Assembly (NCBI GenBank): GCA_031257655.1
Contig: JAIROF010000094.1
Location: 1 to 11,886 of the forward strand
Direction: 5' to 3'
From: Prevotellaceae bacterium
GTDB taxonomy: Bacteria; Bacteroidota; Bacteroidia; Bacteroidales; UBA932
Length of the DNA: 11,886 nucleotides
Positions within the stretch are counted from its first letter, which is position 1; the number at the start of each line of letters is the position of its first letter. The notes under the pieces were generated by a model. That model saw nothing but the letters and a program-made list of their open reading frames with translations. It was not told the DNA's origin and searched no databases. The translations under genes and the position numbers were made by a program. Below are positions 5,052 to 11,886 of this stretch, in pieces.

Positions 5052-5768
5052 CTACAGGTCTTCCGGATATCCTGTGTAGCGGTATCCGGCGAGCGTCCAG
5101 TGCTCATCCCATTCGTCCGGGTCGGCAGGTGTGTTTGTGCCGGGCTTAATTACCCATTCATACTCCGGTATGCTGGGGTCTTCCCATGTCTTCGGGTCTG
5201 TTTGTTGGCTCTCAAACTCCATGTAGTCATGGTGCAAGGTCACTTTCAGGTAGATGCTGTCCACCGTGTTGCCGCCTATGGAGGTGGCAGCGCCGGGAAG
5301 GATTTTCAGGACGTCGAGCGTAATGTAGGTGTACTGCTGGATTCCGTCATTTCGCTCTCCGGCGGCGGTTGGCACCCGAAAATAAGCTGCGTAAGACGGG
5401 TCGAATGGGGCTAATCCGTAATCCGTATCAATGGAGTAGCTGCTGCTGCTTATGTTTTCGGCGTTTTCCGAGCACAGCGCTTCTGCCGGCGTTCCCGTAA
5501 CTTTGAATTTTCCTTTTTGGGGCGAGCCTGCTACGGCAAAGTCAATCCAAATTTCGTTTGCCACGTTGGAGGCCGTGTTGTAAATCATCACCTCAAGGCC
5601 GTCCTCTATGGAGGTGTTATCGTCCTCGTACTCGTCGCAGGTGGTGGCGACTACAAATCGCCCCGCGTACTCGAATGTTTCGCTGTACCAGCTGTCCATT
5701 TCGTTGTAGCACGACGCTAAAACAGCCATGCCGGCAAAAATGCTCAATGCGTAAATAAATTTTTTCAT
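5052..5768 (-). CDS. Lipid-binding-type surface lipoprotein (Lipid_bd, PF12888-like)
   Basis: The product is a 238-residue lipoprotein with a signal peptide ending LASC, lipidated at Cys20. The mature part shows the pattern I associate with the Bacteroidota family called lipid-binding putative hydrolase (PF12888): FVVATTCDEYEDDN near 38-51, LEVMIYNTASNVANEIWIDF near 58-77, KGKFKV, and strands such as DSIYLKVTLHHDYMEFE further on, ending in WTLAGYRYTGYPEDL. Such proteins have a beta-barrel, calycin-like fold and are often the last gene of SusC/SusD operons that also encode DUF5011-type lipoproteins, as here. No catalytic triad or nucleophile motif is obvious, so hydrolase activity should not be assumed; binding of ligand at the cell surface is more likely. 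It lies 17 bp after the upstream gene and shares its transcript. Confidence 0.7.
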   Translation of the reverse strand: MKKFIYALSIFAGMAVLASCYNEMDSWYSETFEYAGRFVVATTCDEYEDDNTSIEDGLEVMIYNTASNVANEIWIDFAVAGSPQKGKFKVTGTPAEALCSENAENISSSSYSIDTDYGLAPFDPSYAAYFRVPTAAGERNDGIQQYTYITLDVLKILPGAATSIGGNTVDSIYLKVTLHHDYMEFESQQTDPKTWEDPSIPEYEWVIKPGTNTPADPDEWDEHWTLAGYRYTGYPEDL

Positions 5769-5785
5769 CTCTCTATTTTTTTTGA

Positions 5786-6478
5786 TTATTGTTTTGTAGC
5801 CGTCACGTTAAAGTCGTAAGTGCCAATGTAGGAGGCAGTCCATGTGATTGTTTCTGTGCCCGGATCGTAAGCTCCGCTAAGATCGTCCAGCCCATCGCCC
5901 CAGCCTTGCACATAGCTGTCGTTCAAGGTTAGCCCATTATCGCCTCCCAGCCGGATAGTGCCTGTCATAGCGTAGGCGCTGCCGTACCCTGCGCGCTGGT
6001 CGTAGTAGCCTCCCAGCAGGTCGGAAACGTAAAATTCTCCCGGGCTTACCTGATAAATCAAAATTGTGAAATCTTGGCCGTAAACCGTTACGCCGTTTCG
6101 GTTGCTGTTTTTAGAAACGGTGTAGAAGCCCGACGCTAAGGGCGATGGCGTAGCGTTGTAAACTACCACCTGTCGCGTAGCGGTTGCCGGAAATCCATCC
6201 GTATTGTTGACCGCGTAGGTTAACTTGTAGAGGCCTGCAACGTTTGCATTTACAGCGCCGGAAACCACAACGGCAGCCGAAACATCGGCGTCTTTGTCCA
6301 AGGCTTTCCAGCCCGGCTCAATATATGAGCCTCCCAAGCTGACAAACTCTACAGGGCTTCCGTTGAGGCTCAATTCGCAGTAGTAGGTAGTTCTCGACGT
6401 ATTTTCAGTTTCCTTTTCGCAGCCGGAAAGCAGCCATGCCGAGAGAAATACTAAATAAAGATATCGTTTCATATTCAT
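5786..6478 (-). CDS. DUF5011/DUF5012-type surface lipoprotein
   Basis: The product is a 230-residue lipoprotein with signal peptide and lipobox LLSGC (Cys20 from the ATG at 6478; a second ATG at 6472 is equally possible). An acidic EKETE stretch follows the cysteine and resembles the surface-export signal of Bacteroidota lipoproteins. Residues about 35-108 form an Ig-like DUF5011 repeat pattern: VEFVSLGGSYIEPGWKAL, then VSGAVNANVAGLYKLTYAV and TRQVVVYN. Residues about 113-230 look like the C-terminal beta-rich DUF5012-type domain, with many Gly, Tyr and Asn. These accessory lipoproteins usually sit on the cell surface beside SusC/SusD and may bind the ligand; no enzymatic residues are seen. 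The gene lies 30 bp downstream of the susD-like gene and 17 bp upstream of the next lipoprotein gene. Confidence 0.7.
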   Translation of the reverse strand: MNMKRYLYLVFLSAWLLSGCEKETENTSRTTYYCELSLNGSPVEFVSLGGSYIEPGWKALDKDADVSAAVVVSGAVNANVAGLYKLTYAVNNTDGFPATATRQVVVYNATPSPLASGFYTVSKNSNRNGVTVYGQDFTILIYQVSPGEFYVSDLLGGYYDQRAGYGSAYAMTGTIRLGGDNGLTLNDSYVQGWGDGLDDLSGAYDPGTETITWTASYIGTYDFNVTATKQ

Positions 6479-6508
6479 TTATTTTTAAAGGTTGCGTAAT
6501 TTATTTTC

Positions 6509-8026
6509 TTATTTTCCGGCTTTTTTATCCCACCAAACTTTTTGTCCGATGTTGGGCTTTTGCGCCGGCGCGTTGTTGTTGCGGAAGATGTAGTACTCCG
6601 GGTATAAGGGCGACGCCGGCAGGCTGCCGTTGAGCCTTGCTCTGCCTCTAACCGAAATCGTCAGGTCGCCTACGGGAAAGGCGCTAAATGCCGTTTGCCG
6701 GTTGGCTTCAATATCTATTTCGTTTACCGCAGGGTACTTAGTCCGGTTGCGCTCTATGAACGCTTCGATGTGCTGGTAGCCGGCGTAGGCCACCCATTTT
6801 TGCATGGCGATTTGCTTAATTTGGCTTTCCGTGCTACCGCCGGATGTCCACTTTGCGTAGCCGCTTGTAACGATGTCATCGCTGCCGACGCCGTGCTGCT
6901 CCAGCGATGCTCTAACGCCTGCTTCGTAGTGGCGCTGCGCTTCGGAGGCGCGTCCGGCGCGGGCGTAAACCTCGGCTACGTAAAAGTTGACCTCCCAGGT
7001 GGACATTAGCATGAGGTCGAGGGCCGGGTCTACGATGGCTTTGCAGTACGCTTCTTTGTCGTCGGCAGTGCCGTTGCCGTCGGCGTCTTCTTTGGAGTCA
7101 AAATCGCCAAAAAAGGCGCCGTTGCTCCCCGTAAACAATTTCGGCAGGCGCGGGTCTAAGTTTTCGTACAGGTAGTCCACAAACGTTTTGCATCCAATCA
7201 CGTTGGTTGAGAGGTAGCTTGCGCCGCCGGCCTCAAATTCCCGCAAGGGGTGGCGTTTACCTTCGCGGCTGTCGTCCCAAAAGTCGCCGGATATTTTTGC
7301 GCTTGCGGCGATGAGCGAAGTTTCTGCGTCTTCGATAAAGCTCAGCGCCGCCGCATTGTCATACCCTGTCGTTTCGGATACGCGCAGCAGCAGCTTAAGC
7401 TTTAGCGAGTAGGCAAATTGCCTCCACTTTTCAAAATCGCCTTCGTAGATGAAATCGTACGCTTCATCTACGGAAGCCTCGCTCAAATCGACCTCCAGCA
7501 GCTTGTTCGTTCGCGCCAGCAGGTCGGCGTAAATATCCTCGCCCTTGTCTTGCTTTGGGTGCAGGATGCCTTCGTTGCCCTTGAGCGCCTCCGAGTAGGG
7601 CATATCTCCCCACACGTCGGCGATGATTTGCCAGGTGAAAATGGATAATGCTTCGGCAATGAAGTAGTAGCCCTTGTTTTCGTCGGCGGCGGTCAGCGCT
7701 TTTATCCGGTTAATGTCGGCGAGCGGCTGGCTCATCAGCGAATAGTAGGCCATGTTGAAGTCTTCCGGCTGAAATTCGCAGAGGGTTTTGAACTGCGAGG
7801 CGGTGTAGGACTGCGTCCAGTACTCCACCCAAAAAGCGCCTCCAAAACCAAAATCCCAGCCCATCAGGTTATTGGCTATGCCGATTTCTGCTGCCGGAAG
7901 CAATACTTTAGCGTCCGGTATTTCGTTCACGGCGTCGGGGTCGCGGTTCACGTCCAGGTAATCGCTGCAGCCGGTCAGGAGCAGGGCGGCAGCGGAGATT
8001 ACTATAGTTGCAAATTTACTTTTCAT
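6509..8026 (-). CDS. SusD/RagB-family nutrient-binding outer-membrane lipoprotein
   Basis: The product has 505 residues with a signal peptide and lipobox LLTGC (Cys20), followed by SDYLDVNRDPD, the usual opening of the SusD-like_2 branch. Further hallmarks are LLPAAEIGIANNL, the YWTQSYTASQF region, TPR-like helices around AEALSIFTWQIIADVWGDMPYSEAL (about 125-150), and VNFYVAEVYARAG in the C-terminal half. The length is typical. SusD proteins form a lid over the SusC barrel and capture the nutrient before import. The gene follows the susC-like gene by 23 bp, giving the standard susC-susD order. The ligand is not evident: no neighbouring degradative enzyme lies in the window, and this branch occurs with glycans as well as other nutrients. 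Confidence 0.93.
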   Translation of the reverse strand: MKSKFATIVISAAALLLTGCSDYLDVNRDPDAVNEIPDAKVLLPAAEIGIANNLMGWDFGFGGAFWVEYWTQSYTASQFKTLCEFQPEDFNMAYYSLMSQPLADINRIKALTAADENKGYYFIAEALSIFTWQIIADVWGDMPYSEALKGNEGILHPKQDKGEDIYADLLARTNKLLEVDLSEASVDEAYDFIYEGDFEKWRQFAYSLKLKLLLRVSETTGYDNAAALSFIEDAETSLIAASAKISGDFWDDSREGKRHPLREFEAGGASYLSTNVIGCKTFVDYLYENLDPRLPKLFTGSNGAFFGDFDSKEDADGNGTADDKEAYCKAIVDPALDLMLMSTWEVNFYVAEVYARAGRASEAQRHYEAGVRASLEQHGVGSDDIVTSGYAKWTSGGSTESQIKQIAMQKWVAYAGYQHIEAFIERNRTKYPAVNEIDIEANRQTAFSAFPVGDLTISVRGRARLNGSLPASPLYPEYYIFRNNNAPAQKPNIGQKVWWDKKAGK

Positions 8027-8049
8027 CTTTTTTGTGTGTTAAATGGTTG

Positions 8050-11000
8050 TTAGAATGAAAGATTTAATCCGAATATGTAGGACACGTAAGGTGGCGTAGC
8101 GGCAAATTCGCCAAACTTAGCGGAGATGTTGTTTCCAAAGGTGGTTACTTCCGGGTCTATGTACTGATTTTCGGTTGGCGTCCACAGCAGGATATTCGAG
8201 GCCGTAAGCGATAGCCTTAGCCCTGTGACGCCGAGCTTGCCGCAGGCTTTTTTGGGCAGCTGGAAGGCGAGGCTAAGGTTGCGCAGCTTGAGGTAGGATC
8301 GGTCGATAACGGCAAAATCGGCGTACTGAAATCCGCCATTGCTGTAGAACGTATGCAGCTGGGTTGGGTCAACAGGCGTTGTATTTTCGCTGTAGGTGCC
8401 GTCGCCGTTGGCCACCACCGAGTTGGGTATGACGAAGGGGTAGCGGTCGTTATAGGCGGTTTCGGGGCCGCTTCCCACCCAGTGCATGTAGTCCTTGGTG
8501 TAGGAGTAGATGTAGCCGCCGTAGCGGAAATCGAACGTCCCGGAGAGCGAAAAGCCTTTGTAGCTAAAGGTGTTGGTGAGGCCCATCCGGAATTTTTCGT
8601 TAATATCCTTATCTAAGTACACCGCATCGGGCGTGGGCGTTGGGTTGCCTACGCCGTCCACCACCGTGCGCGCTACGCCGTCGAGCGTAACCGTTTGCGC
8701 TTTTTGGCTCTTGAACTGCCCCAGCGCTTTTCCTTCTACAGCGTAAATGCCCATGTCGCTGTACCCGCCAAGGTATATCTCTTCTACCTCTAAGCGCTCT
8801 ACTTTGTTGGTATTCTTGGTAAAGTTGTAGGCAATATCCCATGAAAAATCGTTGATTTTGAGCGGCGTAAGCGATAGCGTCAGCTCCACTCCGCTGTTGC
8901 GCACGTCGCCCAGGTTCGCAATTTGCACCGTGTAGCCGGTTGACGGGTCGTAAGGCAGCTCGTCAATCAGGTTTTTTGTAAACTTGTTGTAGTACGCCAC
9001 GTCAATGCCAAGCCTCCGGTTGAACAGGTGCAGCTCTGCCCCCACCTCGAACTCATCCGTCAGCTCCGGCTTCAGCACGAGGTTGTTCATCGTGTTGGAA
9101 AGCGTATATGCGTTTATTCCCGCTATCGGAAACGACAAATCTTCCACGCTCGGGTAGTCCGGGTTGCGCAGCGTAGAGGATACGAACCGCTCGTACACGC
9201 CATACACCGGAGCGTCCTTACCGGTACGCCCGTAGGCAAAGCGTATCTTGGCAAAGTTGAGCAGGCCTGTGCCGATATTTTGCTGCTTCAGAAAGTCGGT
9301 AGCGATAAAGCTCAGCATGGATGCCGGGTAAAAGTACGAGTTGTGCTCTTTGGGCAGCGTGGACGACCAGTCGTTGCGCGCCGTGAGCGTCAGGTAGAGG
9401 TAATCCCTGTACCCCAGGTCGGCGTTAACGTACCCGCCCACTATGCGGTAAAGGTCGGACTCCTGGTCGCCTTCCGCCGGAGTGAGCGAGTTGCTCAGGT
9501 GGTAAAAGCCGGGCATGTCGATGGAGGTGATTGAGCCTTCGAGCGCGCTGTATCGCTGCTCGTTGACGTTCCAGCCGGCAATGGCGTTGAGCGAAAAATC
9601 GCCAAATCGCTCCGCGTAGGTTGCCATCAGCTCGTGGTTGGTTTGCACGCGCTGCCTTCTTTTTTCGGAGTACGAGCCGGGCTGCTCGTTGGAGCTGCCG
9701 GCCGACTTGTTGGGGGAGTCGTCGGCGTACACAAAGGCGTCCATGTGCATGTGCTCGCCGGAGGTTTCAAAGTCGCCGCCAAACCGGTACGTCAGCTTCA
9801 GGCTTTTCAGCAAGTCGTAGTCCATTTGCAGCTTGCCGAAAATTTTGTACTTGTCCTGCACCGCTTCTTTCATCTCCAGCGTGTGGTAGGGGTTAATGCC
9901 GTACGGGGTAAAGTAGTTGTCCACGTTGTTGAACTTGTTGCTGAGGTCTTTCAGGTCAACAATGGATATATCGGTAGCGATTTCGTTCAGCGATCGGTAG
10001 ATAGAGTAGTCCTGTCCGGTGGGCGACACCTCGTTTCGCTCCACGCTAAAGTTAACCGCCGAGCTGAGGGTAACCTTCTTGGCGCTGTGCGAAGCGTTGG
10101 CGCTGAGCGTGTAGCGGTTGTAGGAATCGTCGTCGGTAGGGACAGGGCCGTCGATGTGGCTTTGCGATATCGAAACGTGGTACTGCGTTTGCTCCGTGCC
10201 TCCGGTGAGCGAAAGGGCATTGTTGTACCCCAGCCCCAGGTCGTAGAAGTCGCGGATGCGGTTGTTCAGGTAAACGTATGGCTTGAGCTGCTGGCTGTTG
10301 TCCACCACGTTGCCCCATACGCGGTCTTTCCCGTCGAAGCGCGCGCCCCAGCTTCCGTTTTCGTCGAGGGCGCGGTCGCCGCTCCAGCCCTGGCCAAAGA
10401 GGGTTTGCTCCGTTGGCAGGCGGCCTATTTGCTGAACGGTTACCCCGCCGTCGTAGCTTACCTGCACCTTGCCGTTGGTATTTTTCCCCGATTTGGTGGT
10501 GATGATGATTACGCCGGCGGCGGCGCGCGACCCGTACAGCGCCGATGCTGCCGAGCCTTTTAGCACCGTGATGTTCTCAATGTCATTTGGGTTAAGCGCG
10601 TTGATGCCGGAGCCAAAATCCGCCTGGCTATTCAAGGTATTCGCAAGCTCTCTGACGCCTCCGGACTGGTTTTGAATATTGGTGAGCGGAATGCCATCCA
10701 CTATGTATAGCGGCTGGCTGGTTCTGTTCAAAACGTTAAAGCCGCGTATGGTCACGTTTTGCGTTCCTCCGGGGGTTTGCGAAGCGGATATTTCCATGCC
10801 CGACACCTTTGCCTGCAGCGCCGCCATGGGGTTTACCGTTTTTGCGTTTACGATGTCGTCTCCGCCCACAGATACGGTTGAGTACCCCAGCGTTTTCTTA
10901 CCCCGCGCGATGCCCAGCGCCGTCACCACCACCTCGTCTATGGCCCTTTCGTCCGCTTTGAGCACGATGCGCGCGCTGGCCGCCGCCGGCGCTTCGGCTT

Positions 11001-11238
11001 CGGCGTAGCCAATGTACCTCACGGAAATGGTGGCTACGGTTTCCGGCACGGACAGCGAAAACCGGCCTTCGGCGTCGGTGAGCGTGCCCACGCTTGTTCC
11101 CCTGGCAAACACCGAGGCGCCGGCCACGGGAGCGCCGCTTTCGTCCACCACCACCCCCGAAATTTGCCTGCTCTGCGCGGTGGCCAACCCCATGCCTACG
11201 CAGAAGCATGATAGCAGTAAAATTAGTCTTTTTTTCAT
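8050..11238 (-). CDS. SusC/RagA-family TonB-dependent outer-membrane transporter
   Basis: The product has 1062 residues from ATG 11238, chosen because it begins a good signal peptide (MKKRLILLLSCFCVGMGLATAQ). The frame stays open for 170 codons further upstream, but only through microsatellite and heptamer repeats. Domains are a carboxypeptidase-regulatory-like domain (about 24-95, SGVVVDESGAPVAGASVFAR), a TonB box (about 100-109, IDEVVVTALG), a plug (about 110-255) with the SusC signatures YIVDGIP (178-184) and VLKGSAASALYGSRAAAG (225-242), then the 22-strand barrel ending in aromatic YIFGLNLSF. There is no N-terminal STN domain, so direct sigma/anti-sigma signalling is unlikely. The protein pairs with the SusD lid to import a ligand using TonB energy. 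It is the first gene of a four-gene operon, and its leader contains the repeats described separately. No frameshift is visible. Confidence 0.95.
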   Translation of the reverse strand: MKKRLILLLSCFCVGMGLATAQSRQISGVVVDESGAPVAGASVFARGTSVGTLTDAEGRFSLSVPETVATISVRYIGYAEAEAPAAASARIVLKADERAIDEVVVTALGIARGKKTLGYSTVSVGGDDIVNAKTVNPMAALQAKVSGMEISASQTPGGTQNVTIRGFNVLNRTSQPLYIVDGIPLTNIQNQSGGVRELANTLNSQADFGSGINALNPNDIENITVLKGSAASALYGSRAAAGVIIITTKSGKNTNGKVQVSYDGGVTVQQIGRLPTEQTLFGQGWSGDRALDENGSWGARFDGKDRVWGNVVDNSQQLKPYVYLNNRIRDFYDLGLGYNNALSLTGGTEQTQYHVSISQSHIDGPVPTDDDSYNRYTLSANASHSAKKVTLSSAVNFSVERNEVSPTGQDYSIYRSLNEIATDISIVDLKDLSNKFNNVDNYFTPYGINPYHTLEMKEAVQDKYKIFGKLQMDYDLLKSLKLTYRFGGDFETSGEHMHMDAFVYADDSPNKSAGSSNEQPGSYSEKRRQRVQTNHELMATYAERFGDFSLNAIAGWNVNEQRYSALEGSITSIDMPGFYHLSNSLTPAEGDQESDLYRIVGGYVNADLGYRDYLYLTLTARNDWSSTLPKEHNSYFYPASMLSFIATDFLKQQNIGTGLLNFAKIRFAYGRTGKDAPVYGVYERFVSSTLRNPDYPSVEDLSFPIAGINAYTLSNTMNNLVLKPELTDEFEVGAELHLFNRRLGIDVAYYNKFTKNLIDELPYDPSTGYTVQIANLGDVRNSGVELTLSLTPLKINDFSWDIAYNFTKNTNKVERLEVEEIYLGGYSDMGIYAVEGKALGQFKSQKAQTVTLDGVARTVVDGVGNPTPTPDAVYLDKDINEKFRMGLTNTFSYKGFSLSGTFDFRYGGYIYSYTKDYMHWVGSGPETAYNDRYPFVIPNSVVANGDGTYSENTTPVDPTQLHTFYSNGGFQYADFAVIDRSYLKLRNLSLAFQLPKKACGKLGVTGLRLSLTASNILLWTPTENQYIDPEVTTFGNNISAKFGEFAATPPYVSYIFGLNLSF

Positions 11239-11308
11239 AAATAACACATTTTTAAAGTAAGCACAAAACTTTGCCTCCCTGAACACGGGTGCAGGGTACA
11301 GCAAATGG

Positions 11309-11378
11309 GAATGTAAAATGTAAAATGTAAAATGTAGAATGTAGAATGTAGAATGTAGAATGTAGAATGCAAAATGCA
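11309..11378. repeat. Tandem heptamer array RAATGYA
   Basis: Ten consecutive 7-bp units of the form (G/A)AATG(T/C)A start at 11309: GAATGTA, three AAATGTA, four GAATGTA, then GAATGCA and AAATGCA. The array continues into the larger units at 11379-11510, which contain the same heptamers. It lies in the untranslated leader 70 bp upstream of the susC start. On the minus strand three overlapping TACATTTT boxes differ from the -7 consensus by one base. Confidence 0.85.
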
Positions 11379-11519
11379 GAATGGCGCTTTTGGAATGTAA
11401 AATGCAGAGTGCAGAATGCAGAATGGCGCTACCTTTGGAATGTAAAATGCAGAATGCAAAATGCAGAATGGCGCTACCTTTGGAATGTAAAATGCAGAAT
11501 GCAAAATGCAGAATGGCGC
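11379..11519. repeat. Higher-order tandem repeat, three units of 42-45 bp plus a partial
   Basis: Units lie at 11379-11420 (42 bp, short spacer and one substitution), 11421-11465 and 11466-11510 (45 bp each, identical), followed by a 9-bp partial at 11511-11519. Each unit is a spacer (GAATGGCGCTACCTTTG, shortened in the first) followed by four RAATGYA heptamers. The nested structure shows that heptamer expansion was followed by duplication of a larger block. Confidence 0.85.
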
Positions 11520-11540
11520 GTAGCGCGTAACTACTTGAGC

Positions 11541-11600
<60 letters not shown>

Positions 11601-11745
11601 GTGTTCGCACACGCCAATGCTGCCAACACAGCCATAGCCGTGCAGCCGCTCGGAAGTAGCTTCTTGTATGTGGTAGCCGCGCTTCATTTATTTTACCTGC
11701 ATGTAACGAAAGAAAATGGAGAAAATTTTCCCCTAAATGATTTGG

Positions 11746-11776
11746 CAAATATACAACATAATATTATAAAATTCAA
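11746..11776 (-). promoter_or_regulatory. Probable promoter of the susCD operon
   Basis: On the minus strand TATATTTG (11753-11746) is a perfect TAnnTTTG -7 box, and TTG (11776-11774, in context CTTGAA) lies 20 bp upstream, the spacing expected for the Bacteroidota -33 element. Transcription would begin near 11740, giving a leader of about 500 nt that includes the microsatellite and heptamer repeats. No better match lies between the repeats and the susC start. Confidence 0.5.
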
Positions 11777-11886
11777 GTTTCCCACCTTTTTTACTCGAGT
11801 GAATTACACAGAATTATCAAATGGAAGTTACAATCAACTAACTAATAAACAGTAGAATATGTAAAGACATGTAAAGCGCACAATAG

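Noticed and set aside
9634..10563. Plus-strand 309-codon open frame inside the susC-like gene
   Set aside because: It is antisense to a strongly supported coding region and has the skewed Val/Arg-rich composition of a shadow frame.
11309..11519. CRISPR array in the heptamer and 45-bp repeats
   Set aside because: The units are contiguous with no unique spacers; this is a tandem repeat.

Overview
The window looks like chromosomal DNA from a member of the Bacteroidota, most likely Bacteroidales. The evidence is a SusC/SusD outer-membrane pair followed by Bacteroidota-specific surface lipoproteins, a TlpA-type thiol-disulfide protein with the N-terminal region typical of the phylum, lipoproteins with short signal peptides ending at Cys20, and several matches to the Bacteroidota -7 promoter box (TAnnTTTG). 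All convincing genes are on the minus strand, so transcription runs from the high-numbered end to the low-numbered end.

From 11886 down to 5052 lies a SusC-like operon. A repeat-rich leader (11239-11753) holds a plausible promoter, a (TG)27 microsatellite, three higher-order 42-45 bp repeats and a heptamer array. It is followed by susC-like (8050-11238), susD-like (6509-8026), a DUF5011/DUF5012-type lipoprotein (5786-6478) and a lipid-binding-type lipoprotein (5052-5768), separated by only 17-30 bp. The likely job is binding and TonB-driven import of a nutrient across the outer membrane. No glycosidase, lyase, sulfatase or peptidase is present, so the substrate cannot be named. A hairpin cluster that includes a probable terminator (4956-4999) closes the operon. 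A 745-residue secreted TlpA-like protein (2465-4702) follows under its own probable promoter.

From 2464 to 1 the content changes to accessory DNA. A 408-bp non-coding stretch carries a heptamer array, a perfect 17-bp hairpin and a probable promoter/operator. Next come a two-gene toxin-antitoxin module (RHH-like antitoxin plus RelE/ParE toxin, overlapping by ATGA) and then a Fic-type AMP-transferase gene. The Fic gene normally has its VbhA-like inhibitory domain fused at the N-terminus; here the two parts are in different frames. The Fic region is bracketed by two near-identical palindromic elements (1-115 and 1412-1511) with 17-19 bp terminal inverted repeats, resembling MITEs, and a 13-bp fragment of the same end lies upstream of the toxin-antitoxin module. 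A C-terminal gene remnant on the plus strand (123-200) abuts the first element.

The most interesting points are (i) the split antitoxin/Fic gene, whose frame junction carries an RF2-like AGGAGG-nn-TTT-TGA arrangement as well as an alternative internal ATG, and (ii) the microsatellite and heptamer repeats in the susC leader, where a leader reading frame crosses the repeats and ends in an ATGA overlap with the susC start. Repeat-length changes there could affect expression.
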